Notes under the pieces: model-generated
The model's input: only the letters and a program-made list of their open reading frames with translations
The model's database searches: none
Told to the model about the DNA's origin: nothing
Assembly (NCBI GenBank): GCA_018398585.1
Contig: JAGTTD010000018.1
Location: 13,027,501 to 13,091,500 of the forward strand
Source: Simmondsia chinensis
Lineage: Eukaryota; Streptophyta; Magnoliopsida; Caryophyllales; Simmondsiaceae
Reading direction: 5' to 3'
Length of the DNA: 64,000 nt
Part shown: positions 54,668 through 64,000 of the stretch, piece by piece
How the letters are laid out: each line of letters starts with the position of its first letter
How positions within the stretch are numbered: position 1 is the stretch's first letter
Made by a program: the position numbers and the translations under genes

Positions 54668-57388
54668 CTAAAAACAACTTACTTCTGAAATGCAACAGAA
54701 CTCCTTAGTGTGATGCTTGTTCTGCACAAGGACTGCGTATGGATGTGTTGTATCTTCTGGTGGTCTACACTGATCAAACCAAGCATCCACGACACACCCA
54801 CAACACCTTATGATATACTTAACACAGCTCAAAAGTCTATCTTGCTGCTGAGAATCACAAAATGCTTCAGTACTTCTGAATTTCCGCTTGTAAAGTACTG
54901 CATAACAGATGTTGTATGACGTTAACCCCATAAATCTACATATAAAGTCCTTAAACATATCTGGAGGCCTTCCAAACTCAAACCAAGAGAACCAAACATC
55001 AAATTTTGGTTGTAGGCATTCCCAAACGCAGCTCAAACAGTCCCATTTCTCGATCTTGGCAGCAAAACAAATTGAAATCCAATAAGATTGCAACTGCCAT
55101 TCTTTCATCTTGGGTCTTATCCAAAATTTGTATTGCTTACACATCCACATACTAAACCAACTCATACCATACTCAACAAACTCTTGATTGCTTTCCAAAT
55201 CCTCATGTTGTGTTGCAGATCTCAGAAATTCAGCAGCGTATAAACCAAACAACCCATAACTGCAATTATGACCAATTCCAGCTCGATTCTTGTTCGAATG
55301 GAGGCTCATTGATGTGAACAAGTTATTAAACCTTCCAAAAGCCATAATAGCACCAACCGAACTCAATCTGAACAGCTCATTCACTCCTGACAGTGAAGAA
55401 ATTCTCCAAGAGTGTTCTGCATCCTCCACAACTTCCTTTGATGGAATCTTGAGAGTACACTTGTAAGGTCTGAAATTCTCTGCAATTTCCTCCCAAAGTC
55501 TTGCATAAATCACACAATTTAGGAGTTCATAAATCTTTATTGAATGCCAATTGCACAATGTCATAACTTGAACAACCAAAACATTCCAATCGACACTGTC
55601 AATGCTGCAGCACACCCTTTGCAATTTGTACAGCAGATTTCTTGGAACCCAAAGCTTTACCAACCACCAATCTTGCCTCAAATGATCAAGCTTTGTTTTC
55701 TTGTCAACCATCCCAAGCATGAGTAACAAATATAACCAATGGAGACACCAACAGAACTCTGGAACAGCTGTTAACTTCAACAAATTTAGAGCTGATCTGA
55801 CCCAAACTACCCTGCTAATTTTTACTCTGATTTTAGCTGGAGTTTTTCTCAACCTTGCATTGATCTTTTCCATCCAAACATTAAGGAAATATTGAAGCTT
55901 ATGCATATGATTTTTCCATTTAGAACCACCACTGCAGATCACCCCAAACACATTCATGTTCTGCTTCTGATCAAGGAGCTTCAGTTGCTGTTGGTTCTCA
56001 TTTTCCAATGCTATCAACTTGGTCTTTACTTGGCTTTGCACACCGGTTGTGAGGTCATACCAGCAGCCAAACAAATCTTCAAACCCTCCACAATACCTCA
56101 ACCAACTAACAGCAATTACCAATCCTTCAAGGAGAAACTTTCTTATGAACCGAAACAACACCAATTCGAGAACAATTGAGACTTCAATGGCACGATCTGA
56201 ATTTTGTAGCCTGCAACATGTAAAAGCCATTCCCACACAGCTTGCTTTGATGTTAACTTCATCATGCCTCACAGCCACTACTAGTTTTTCACCAATGCTT
56301 GTACTGACATCGCATTCTTCAACATCCAACAACAGCATCGAAGGCCTAGCTTCTCCAAACACTTGTAATTCATTCTTTCCTGGATCAAAGGGACTTCCAA
56401 CTCCAAACATATCAGTTACAACACCAATTGTACTGATTTTGGGCTGCACAGAAATCTGTTTCAGCATATTACTGCATTTATACACATCCAGCAGCTCAAT
56501 TGCTTGTGTAGACACAAGTCTTCTCCTTCGTTGGACCTTGAAACGCACTCTCGCAGCTTCATTAATTCCCTTCAACAGAGAATCAACTCTTTTCGGCTTC
56601 ATATAAACTTGAAAATCTTCTCCCGGATTAGGAGGCAACTCGTCATATAAATGTGTATTTAAACACACCATTTCTCCACTCCGTGAACCTTGCAGTGTAT
56701 TAATTACATTACTTGGCGAAGTGCTTAACACCTTTTGTGGTGCTTCCATTGTTACTACAGCAGCAACATCAATTTTTTCCACAAGATACTTCGGGTCTGC
56801 ATAGTTCTCTGCTCGATTGCTTGTAGGGACTTCATAGTGACCCACTTGTTGCATCGAATCATCCTTTGGAGACCATGACTCAATCACTGACTTCTCATGC
56901 TTCAATTTCGGCTTTGTCAACTTCTTTGTACCCCCAAAATCTTTCAATGCTTCACTTAGATGGTTCCTCTTCGTCTTACTCTTTGCTTTCTTTAACATTC
57001 CTTTGACATGAAAATCGTATTCCCATTTCGGATGCATGTCATACTGCGCCCCAACATCATCAATATACTCTAACTCTAGCAAAGAGTCTTCATAAGGATC
57101 ATCTTGTTCAAACTCAGGTTCTTCTAGCTTGTGTTCATCACTTTCGGCATTATCGGGGTCGAGTTCATCTCCAACGGCAACAGATTCCACTCTCTCTTTT
57201 CGCTCAACACGAAACTTCCGTTGTCTAACGCTATCCGCTAGCTCCGGAAACTCATTTGCATCAAGAACATCAGCATAACCACGATTGATGTTAGGATAAG
57301 CTAAACAATGTTGAATCATAAGTCGCTGCATCTTTTCGTCCCATTCATGTCTCCTTTTCTGGAAATATTCTTGCCTTAATTTCTTCAA
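54668..57388 (-). CDS. Element F protein, 906 codons, unknown function
   Basis: The open frame lies on the sense strand of the element. It begins at a TTG codon after an amber codon (57389-57391); six codons upstream an in-frame ATG (57407-57409) reads MAESIE. Residue zones: basic helix 1-70 (EYFQKRRHEWDEKMQRLM); acidic 74-112; lysine-rich 129-166, nuclear-signal-like; middle 200-400 with basic VRFKVQRRRRL; from about 400 on rich in W, C, F. Two WF...RPP(D/E) motifs lie at about 799-810 and 870-878. Nothing resembles a zinc knuckle, D-S/T-G, Y-x-DD or H2C2. A chance frame of this length is very unlikely. Function not known. Confidence 0.7.
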   Translation of the reverse strand: MKKLRQEYFQKRRHEWDEKMQRLMIQHCLAYPNINRGYADVLDANEFPELADSVRQRKFRVERKERVESVAVGDELDPDNAESDEHKLEEPEFEQDDPYEDSLLELEYIDDVGAQYDMHPKWEYDFHVKGMLKKAKSKTKRNHLSEALKDFGGTKKLTKPKLKHEKSVIESWSPKDDSMQQVGHYEVPTSNRAENYADPKYLVEKIDVAAVVTMEAPQKVLSTSPSNVINTLQGSRSGEMVCLNTHLYDELPPNPGEDFQVYMKPKRVDSLLKGINEAARVRFKVQRRRRLVSTQAIELLDVYKCSNMLKQISVQPKISTIGVVTDMFGVGSPFDPGKNELQVFGEARPSMLLLDVEECDVSTSIGEKLVVAVRHDEVNIKASCVGMAFTCCRLQNSDRAIEVSIVLELVLFRFIRKFLLEGLVIAVSWLRYCGGFEDLFGCWYDLTTGVQSQVKTKLIALENENQQQLKLLDQKQNMNVFGVICSGGSKWKNHMHKLQYFLNVWMEKINARLRKTPAKIRVKISRVVWVRSALNLLKLTAVPEFCWCLHWLYLLLMLGMVDKKTKLDHLRQDWWLVKLWVPRNLLYKLQRVCCSIDSVDWNVLVVQVMTLCNWHSIKIYELLNCVIYARLWEEIAENFRPYKCTLKIPSKEVVEDAEHSWRISSLSGVNELFRLSSVGAIMAFGRFNNLFTSMSLHSNKNRAGIGHNCSYGLFGLYAAEFLRSATQHEDLESNQEFVEYGMSWFSMWMCKQYKFWIRPKMKEWQLQSYWISICFAAKIEKWDCLSCVWECLQPKFDVWFSWFEFGRPPDMFKDFICRFMGLTSYNICYAVLYKRKFRSTEAFCDSQQQDRLLSCVKYIIRCCGCVVDAWFDQCRPPEDTTHPYAVLVQNKHHTKEFCCISEVSCF

Positions 57389-57409
57389 CTACTCAATCGA
57401 CTCAGCCAT
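57389..57409 (-). other. Seven-codon start segment of element F frame ending in amber
   Basis: ATG GCT GAG TCG ATT GAG TAG on the minus strand, in frame with the 906-codon frame. A single C-to-T change of a CAG codon would explain the stop; alternatives are readthrough or start at an internal ATG (nearest in frame at residue 20 or 24). Confidence 0.75.
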
Positions 57410-58473
57410 ATTGACAATGAACAACAACTTCAATCTGGAATCAGCTCCGTTCGCAAAATACAAGTTTGAAAATCGCAGAAGTGTGAAACTTGTTTCGCAA
57501 TTCTTCAACAATCGATTGCTTTATGAAGTTGTACTCCTTCATTCGCACAAACCAACCCTTGCTATCGGTTCCACGAGCGTCACTGAGTAAAAACCCTAAC
57601 TTGCAGAGTTCGCAAACAAACCCTAACTTCGAACACTTTTCTGACAGTGATGCTTTCTTGATTAATTCGGACTAAGAATCTAAAATAGGTTCAGTCTTTG
57701 TTTGTAATGATGATTTAAACACACGATTCACCACAACCTTCAAGAAAGAAGTCGGATTTCGACACTTCGGCCTTAGTTCACTGTCAGATTTTTTGCCTAA
57801 GCAATTCTCCACTCAATAACATATAATTCTTAAGAATCAAACGCCGATTCTGATGAATTCTCCCCATTTCTATGCTTATCAACACAATTTCATCACAATC
57901 CAGCCACAAAAGCAGATTTGGATCGAGTATGAACTTGTAGTTCAGAAAGCAGTTACCTCAATCTTCAATTTCTGAATTGTAGAATATGAATAAACCTTAA
58001 ATCAGCTTGTTCCTGATCTTTTGATGATGATCAAGTGTAATGTGGATCAAATAGCATCACTTAAACTTCTTCTGAACAGATCAGATGATTATTTGTTCAA
58101 GATCAATTATGCTTAGCACATACTTCAGCAAGTGATACCTTGCTTCAGCCTCAAATTCACAGCAAATGCTTGATCAATGCAAATGAATTCAATTTGAATC
58201 AACTTTAATGTTGAATGTAGTCAACAAATACTGATCAATTGAACTTTCTTCAATATAATTCGATCAATTCATCCCAACCGAAAGCGATTCCCAGGCCTTG
58301 CAGTTCACAAATGCAGTAACCGCCAAAATTCAATTCAAAATGCAGAATTGAATTCCTCAATGCAAAAACTGAACTAAATCAGTACCACAACTATTTTTAT
58401 TGATTAATTGCAATACAATTAATCAGATTTTGTAATTTTTTCTGATATGAGCTTAATTCGGAAGCCAAATCAA
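57410..58473 (-). other. Element F leader
   Basis: 1.06 kb between primer site and start segment. AT-rich with AATTCA/TTCAATT repeats (58140-58380). No long frame on the sense strand. Confidence 0.6.
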
Positions 58474-58488
58474 GGCTCTGATACCAAT
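58474..58488 (-). other. Element F primer binding site
   Basis: The minus strand reads ATTGGTATCAGAGCC directly after the 5' LTR: initiator methionine tRNA type. Confidence 0.92.
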
Positions 58489-59039
58489 TGTTAAGGCTTC
58501 AACGATTGCTCTTGAACCTCAACCTTGGTTGGGATAGAGAGAGTATGAGATGAGAAGAGAATATAGAGTTTAGATGAGATAAGAAGGGAAAAGAGATGAG
58601 AAGTAGAGAGAGATATCAAAGATATCAAATTCATTCACCACAGTTGTTATTGAATACAAGCTAAAGCCATCTATTTATACTACTTCCTCCTAGGATGGGT
58701 TAGACTAAAAATATCTAGAGATACATTGCATTTGGACCAAGGAGCTAACCGACTTAACCACCAACTAGCTAATTAGCCGCTAACCTTGACCAGACATTGA
58801 CCTCCTAAACAAGACCACACTAAAGCTCACTTATTACATGACTTAACAAGAGACTTATGCAACTACTTACATCAAGACTCAATCTAGATACAATATCAAC
58901 AAACTAATACATCTTTCCTACACCAAATGATCGTCATATGGTTGCAAGACAGCCACCAATGTAGGACACACATGCTAACAGCAGCAGGACAGCATCACAG
59001 CCACCACGAGTTCATGCCTCGGATTCTCGGATCATAACA
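58489..59039 (-). repeat. Element F 5' LTR (right)
   Basis: Plus text TGTTAAGGCTTCAACG...ATCATAACA. TATA box on minus (TATAAATAG, plus 58670-58680). Confidence 0.9.
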
Positions 59040-59044
59040 CAAAA
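59040..59044. repeat. Target site duplication CAAAA, right copy (element F)
   Basis: One mismatch to 53993-53997. Confidence 0.75.
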
Positions 59045-59560
59045 ATCGGTAAAGAAGACAAATCAAGATATGTCGGCTCATCAAAGATAGGTTGTCTCCT
59101 GATTTCACTTATCGGTGTAGAACGCCATCTCTAAGTCGCCAACTGCATTGGTGAACACGGCTCTATCTTTCAGTCTTAGGTCTTCGGCCTTCGATACATA
59201 TGGCACCTCAACTTTGTTGGGCAACAAGATGATCCTTGTTCCTTCGAAGATAAAGATATACGTATTCTTTCTCTCCGTCATGTATAGTACCTCTATCATA
59301 TTGCCAAGGTCATCCCAATAACAGATGATACACATCCATGGCAACAACATCGCACTATACTCTATCCCAATACTTCGACCTAATAGAGAAATTAACTAGG
59401 CATTGTTTCAGATGCTACTCCGTCTTCAAGCCTAGCTTCTGGATGGCTTCCTCAGAGATGGCGTTCTCACAATTCCCAGAGTTGATGACTAGGCGACATA
59501 CCCTCTTGCCAATTGTACATGTCGTCTAGAAGATGTTATCACGAAGCCAATCATCTCCTT
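59045..59560 (-). pseudogene. Gypsy E aspartic protease
   Basis: In one frame the minus strand around 59440-59540 reads TCTIGKRVCRLVINSGNCEN then AISEEAIQKLGLKTE, a retropepsin of chromovirus type with N-S-G for D-S-G: the catalytic aspartate is lost. Downstream the frame 59105-59350 follows with NTYIFIFEGTRIILLPN, the usual text after protease. The end EPTYLDLSSLPIF meets F and resumes at 53992 with DKPTFDEPIYDEEEV. Confidence 0.75.
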
Positions 59561-60050
59561 TTGCTTCCTTAGGCATGAAGCCAACTCGCCTAACCACTAA
59601 TAAGTGACCCTCGTCACCCGCTACTCCTCTTCGCCTGGTGACGCAAACTCGTCCTGAGCCTCTTTCGCCACTATGAAGCCTTCTTGTAGAAACTCTGGAA
59701 TCTGAATCCAGAGATTGGATTCCCACCTTCGATCATCAAAACCGTTAGTGCTTCCGGTATTGGGCTGATGTCTCCTCGGTCTAGGATCCGGTATATCAGC
59801 ATCTGGAAACGGATTCTGGAAGCTCTCATCCGTCTCCTCTTCTTCACCCGGTGTTGGCGGGGGTCGGGGTTGGTTTCCCGACGCCTGCTCAGGATTTGCC
59901 CCCAATTGAATCAAGCAATGTTCAATTTGCCGGAATCTCTCATTCGTATCCTCAAACCTCCTCTTGACCTGCCATTGAAAATCTCGCTCGCACACGTTTC
60001 TGACGACGGCGTACCACTGTCACCCACAGGCCATCTCAAAGTCGTTCTAA
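59526..60050 (-). pseudogene. Gypsy E gag, N- and C-terminal ends only
   Basis: The frame at 59621-59995 begins MCERDFQWQVKRRFEDTNER (helical) and continues proline/acid-rich to SNLWIQIPEF, where chromovirus gag reads K-V-x-I-P-x-F. It then jumps to a different text ending GEEE and, in the next frame, GHLLVVRRVGFMPKEAKGD, which belongs to the gag-protease border. So most of gag, including the zinc knuckle, is deleted. Confidence 0.7.
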
Positions 60051-60064
60051 GCTCTAATACCAAC
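60051..60064 (-). other. Gypsy E primer binding site
   Basis: The minus strand reads GTTGGTATTAGAGC after the 5' LTR. Confidence 0.85.
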
Positions 60065-60433
60065 TGATGTAATGTGTAAGTGGAAAATTACAAAACCAAA
60101 AGAAGTCAACATCCTTCCCTTTAATTTTATTAATCATTGATAAAAGAAAAGAGGGGAAATAAACGCTCAATTCTCACAACACGAGAAAGAGGGCCAAAAT
60201 CGAAAGTAAAGCCTGAAAATTGAATAATTAAAACTCTAGATTTCCTCTAGTATATATAGAGGAATAATTTGAATAAGAATCAAATCTAAAAGATAATTTA
60301 AAATTTAAACAAAGCTAAAATCCTAATCAAACTCAAATTCTATCCTTCAGCCACGTCCTACATCCGCCAACTACAAGCAGCCAACTCTGTACCTTCCTAA
60401 CAACCCACCAAGCCTAGATCACGGGCTGCATCA
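60065..60433 (-). repeat. Gypsy E 5' LTR (right)
   Basis: Aligns with 50940-51295; starts TGATGCAGCCCGTGATCTAGG on minus. Holds a 13-base addition (60380-60392). Confidence 0.9.
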
Positions 60434-60864
60434 TGTAACCTTATAAATTTATATATTATCATATAACATAAATAAGAAATTCTATATTTAAATGATTGTG
60501 AGAGCTTAAGATGATATGCTGCTAGCTACGTAAGGTTATAACTTAAACAAAGTTTATTTTTTCAGTCTGTGAGAGTGTACACATGTTTAATTCAACTTCC
60601 TTTTAGTCCACCGTAAGAAAGCGTCTTTATTTACAATGTACGGTTGAATTTTTTTCCCTTGTGAACTTTTATTTATGTGTCTTGTAGGATTGATAGAATC
60701 ACAAAATGGCATCATGATTCTATCCAGTAGTTTTATTTAAACTCAATAAATTGTAAGATTCTACAATATTAAAAATCTAGTTTGAATCAAGATCCATCGA
60801 CAATGTGGGATTGTAGAATAGTTAAGATTCTAAGATCATGATCGAGAGTTTAATAATAATGGTC
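60434..60864. repeat. Repeat copy 2, right part, with TGTAA flank
   Basis: Starts with the TGTAA duplication of gypsy E (60434-60438) and continues the AT-rich repeat begun at 50774: text GATAGAATCACAAAATGGCATCATGATTCTATCCAG parallels 50530-50575. No gene. Ends at the ACACC duplication of the solo LTR. Confidence 0.5.
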
Positions 60865-60869
60865 ACACC
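60865..60869. repeat. Target site duplication ACACC, left copy (solo LTR)
   Basis: Identical to 63099-63103. Confidence 0.92.
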
Positions 60870-63098
60870 TGTTAGGAACAGTGTCCTGAAATCCAAATTT
60901 ATTCTGGATATATTATTTTAATTAATAAATAAAATTGAAGTTCCAGTCGTTTCCTAGTTAAATTTGTGTATTTGAGCATTTATACTGCATGTGATTTTCT
61001 TTCGGGAGGCATTCATGAGATGGGTGCAATTTACATGTTTGTTCTAAGTGGTTTATGAAACTAAGCCACAGATAGACTCGGGACAAATGATATGGATTGT
61101 TGTTTGAAAGACTCGTAGTCGAAGACAAGTTTGGACCACTTGTATGTTAAGACTACAACGAGACACTTTAGATGGCTTGTCTTGGTCATGTGGATGGAGA
61201 TCCAAAAGTGTTAAGTTAGTGTGTTTGACACATTGAGTTGGACCATGTGGGTTACTTATTTCTACACTACTATCGGAGATGAGTGATTCACGTTGTACTG
61301 TTTGAACGATGACTCTAAATCTTGAGGGTATTCTGGACTTATGCATGGAGTGTTAGTTACTTTAGTGTACTATAAGTAAGGTCTAAAATGAATGACTGAA
61401 ATCCCACGTACACTGGGTAGCGGCGTGAAGTGTGACAAGGATCAGGTATTCAATAGGGAATCTACAATCTCTTATAAAATACAGATGTCCCCTTAGTTGA
61501 TTCGCAAATATTTGAATAGTTTGGAAACTTTGGCCAAAGTATTCCAAGTGTTTGACATTTGGAATCTATACTGTGAATATGTTCAAGTATAAGTGAATTA
61601 TTCAGTGAAGGGCGAGTCGGTAACTAATGGAGAAGCTGTGAGAAGGATAATAGTAGTAGTTATATTTATCCTTTGTCATGGACATCTAGTGGAGGGATTC
61701 TTGTCATCAATACAGTATATTAGGGAGATATCAAATAAATAATTTAAGTCTGGAGTGCAGTGAGATTTATTTAGTGGAATTAAGTCTCATTAAATGGTAA
61801 TTAAATTAATATCATAAGATGATTTAATTTAACCCGTTTGGAGCTAGATTTAAATTGTCCCTGAGGTCCCTGCACAAGCCTCTGTATTTTATTGCCATTA
61901 GAAAAATATTAAAGAATTCATGAGATGAATTATTTATTCATGAGATAAATTATTTATCCATAAGATGGGTAAATTAATTTTGACAAACATTATTCATGAG
62001 ATGAATAAATATTAAAAATTATAAAATAAAATAATTTTTTAAAATTAAAATTCATAGGATGAATTTGTACATGTGGGAAACAAAAAAACAAAAAAAAAAT
62101 CCCATTTAAAACCTGCACAATAGCTATCCGCGTGAACCGGATCCAACGAACCAGCGCGCGACACGTGTCACGGGTAGGGACGCCCACCTAGTCTATCTGC
62201 GTCCCCACGCGGGGACCAATCATGCGTTGACACATGTCACGCGTTTTGAATTTAAAAATAACGCGATTTCGAGCAGTAATTAAACAATGCGTTTTAACTG
62301 CTTTTGTAATTAAACGATGCGTTTTGATTTAAACTGCGAATCCTTTTTTGATTAAAATTAGTTTTTTTTGCTCCGATATATTTCTATAAATAGAGGGGCT
62401 TATTTCGAGGTTTGGAAATTGAGTTCAAAATAATTCTTTAGAGTTTCTGAAATTGTTTCGGAGACCCAGTTTGATATTTTTCGGAGCCTACCCTCCGGGC
62501 AGTTCGAGGTCATTGCGTAAAACGTCTCGGGATCTCGATTTTGAAGAATATTATTCTCTTTCTGGTTTTTCTTTTTATTGGAGCAAATCCAGGTATGTTT
62601 TTCTTTCCTTCTTCTTTTAGTTTCGCTTTTCTATTTATTTATAGTATTCGTTATTATGCCTGTCTAAGTTTATATATTGTTATGAATGTATTAGAGTAAA
62701 AGGCCTGTAGATCTAAATTAAGAATTTAGATGTGATGATTTAAATTATGAATTTAAGTCAGTAGATTTAAAATTAGGAATTTTAAATCAACCCTAGGTTT
62801 AGAGTTATGAATTCTAAACCTGTTCCGCTGCGTAATCTTTAGGGAGAATTTTTGAAATTCATCACAACAACTGGTATTAGGGCAAAAGGTTTATAGAGAT
62901 AAACCTATTCCCGGAAACTCTTGCACGTGAGGTGTTACGAAGCGTGACTCTCCGACCTGGGGCTTAGGTAAAGAGAAGAGTCTGCTACTCTAAGTGCTCT
63001 AATAGGTACCTATTGTTGTGACCATAGTTGAGAACTGTGAACCCAATAGTCGGCATCAGAGTTTATTTTTTACCAAAATTCATATGCTTTTTCCAACA
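60870..63098 (+). repeat. Solo LTR of the copia 1/2 family, extended form
   Basis: 2229 bp from TGTTAGGAACAGTGTCC to TTTTTCCAACA, aligned with the copia 2 LTRs in reverse orientation, including their extra 3' segment (from about 62870). Both flanks are ACACC, so this is an LTR left after recombination between the two LTRs of an inserted element. Frames inside are short. Confidence 0.93.
62384..62393 (+). promoter_or_regulatory. TATA box of solo LTR
   Basis: CTATAAATAG, followed by GAGGGGCTTATTTCGAGG. The equivalent tract exists in all LTRs of the family. Confidence 0.65.
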
Positions 63099-63103
63099 AC
63101 ACC
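63099..63103. repeat. Target site duplication ACACC, right copy (solo LTR)
   Basis: Identical to 60865-60869. Confidence 0.92.
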
Positions 63104-64000
63104 AAGCCAGCCTTTGTCCCAATAGTTCATTTATGCGTTCCACGTGCCTTCCACAATCCCACATGACCAACATGGTACGAATGTTTGTATATATCATGTG
63201 ATGAATGTTCATATATTTGTTATTTGATACCCAAGTAATGGGTTTCACACTCTTCCTCTCTTAGCCCCTTCATACTTTCTATAGTTCATTTTCTCTCGAA
63301 ATGAAGCTTCAACTCTGACGTCAAAGAGACTTTTATAGACATAGTGTTTTTGTCCTAATAGTTTTAACATTGCTATGTCCTTTCCTAATGTGCAAGTCTC
63401 CTAGTCGTCAGAATCCAGACTAAGCTATAAAGCAACTCGATTTCTAGAGAATCCACTGAAAAATAAATATCGTTAAATAAACAAGTTAAATTTGATGCAT
63501 ATGCTATAGGGTTATATACAACAAAATTCTTGTGCTTTTCCCATTGTGTTTATTTAATCACTTGGTCAAATTCAAGTTAAGTCATTAACGTAATTTTTAA
63601 TAGCACAGTCACCTTAGATGTAAGTAACTCCCTAAATGCACTCATTGACTCAATTTAACCTAATCTATGACCGCCATTAAAAATTTTATTAAAACTTAAT
63701 ATTTCCAAAGCAAAATTTGTCGACGGCAGGGCACTCAAATCATTTAACTTTTTCTTGGACAACAATGCCCTTTCTTTTATATTTCCTTTGTCTCTTTTCT
63801 TTTAAACTTTGCTTGCCCACTTTTTAAGTGAAATTTGCCAATTGGATTCTATTTTCAACAATAATTTTAAATATTTAATATATATAATAAAATTTTTTGT
63901 AATATTAAATATATACGATCAAATTTTTAGTTATTAATAAACTAATTATCTCAAGATATTTATAAGTTAAGTTTATTTATTTTATTATTAAATAATTATC
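63104..64000. other. Unassigned region at window end
   Basis: No frame above 62 codons, no LTR end or TIR found. AT content rises toward the end. Confidence 0.4.

Larger units (their letters stand above)
53998..59039 (-). mobile_element. Element F: non-autonomous LTR retrotransposon with one 906-codon frame
   Basis: LTRs are both 551 bp (53998-54548, 58489-59039), about 20 differences between them. Primer site ATTGGTATCAGAGCC at 58474-58488, purine tract AAGGGGAAGGGAA at 54549-54561, terminal TG...CA on minus. Internal region: 1.1-kb leader, one long frame, 120-base 3' part with a hairpin (54568-54585). No gag, protease, RT, RNase H or integrase text was recognised. It inserted in gypsy E and is the least decayed element of the window. 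Confidence 0.9.
50940..60433 (-). mobile_element. Gypsy E: Ty3/gypsy retrotransposon with short LTRs, deleted in gag and RT, hosting element F
   Basis: LTRs 356 bp (50940-51295) and 369 bp (60065-60433), with TGATGCA...TGCATCA ends. Primer site GTTGGTATTAGAGC at 60051-60064 (initiator methionine tRNA type, one change). Perfect TGTAA flanks. Minus-strand order: gag start, protease, unexplained segment, RT end, RNase H, integrase, purine tract. Integrase text AFNVKHIVPYFGDND-like at the end suggests a chromovirus-like gypsy, unlike A/B/C. F interrupts it at CAAAG/CAAAA. Confidence 0.9.

Noticed and set aside
54710..54919. Small plus frames at the 3' end of the F gene
   Set aside because: Shadows; no start context or conserved motif.
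56019..56606. 195-codon plus frame inside element F
   Set aside because: Lies wholly inside the 906-codon minus frame; element polarity (primer site, purine tract) supports minus.
59768..60067. 99-codon plus frame over gypsy E gag
   Set aside because: Minus reading gives the gag IPEF text; plus reading is arginine-rich shadow.
61053..61346. Minus frame inside the solo LTR, also seen at 3889, 15370 and 22033
   Set aside because: The repeated frames are the same LTR segment in four copies. The protein is not kept in frame among them (different ends and stops), so I treat it as LTR sequence, not a gene.

Overview
This is plant nuclear DNA, most likely from a eudicot. It is AT-rich and consists almost entirely of nested LTR retrotransposons. 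The one recognisable host gene is a five-exon GDSL-type lipase/esterase on the minus strand with plant-style splice sites. I cannot name the species. Nothing bacterial, organellar or CRISPR-like was seen.

Layout. 1-24431: a decayed minus-strand Ty3/gypsy element of Tat-like type (A), cut in the pol region by a Ty1/copia element (copia 1, 2462-11207, target duplication AGGTC) and in gag by a second copia element of the same family (copia 2, 13624-22500, duplication ATATT). 24432-37092: a second gypsy of the same family (B) that shares one LTR with A in tandem. B carries an antisense plus-strand gene resembling plant mobile domain (PMD) proteins, and is cut by two small non-autonomous LTR elements (G and H, 32362-35841) flanked jointly by CACAT. 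37093-about 44500: a plus-strand gypsy fragment (C) with integrase, a tandem-repeat 3' region and another antisense gene, cut by an internally deleted copia element (copia 3, 40059-43454, AGCCC). A 291-bp TRIM sits in the right LTR of copia 3.

45096-48672: the GDSL gene, with TATA box, splice sites and poly(A) signal intact but one in-frame stop, two frameshifts and GESL in place of GDSL at the nucleophile motif. 49589-50939 and 60434-60864: DNA-transposon-like repeats, including a 266-bp hAT-like MITE. 50940-60433: a third gypsy type (E; duplication TGTAA) with gag and reverse transcriptase deletions. E is invaded by element F (53998-59039), a non-autonomous LTR element about 96% identical between its LTRs, whose only reading frame is 906 codons with no gag or pol motif that I recognise. 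60870-63098: a solo LTR of the copia 1/2 family with perfect ACACC duplication. 63104-64000: nothing recognised.

Most worth attention: (1) element F and its 906-codon frame, which an amber codon separates from an in-frame ATG; (2) a hairpin next to the polypurine tract, shared with compensating base changes by F, G and H; (3) an eight-unit array of paired hairpins in the leader of copia 2, with compensating changes; (4) a copia LTR whose 3' end carries relics of earlier LTR-end/primer-binding-site junctions. Coordinates of LTRs and duplications were read directly from repeat ends. Lineage names are recognition by motif and were not searched.
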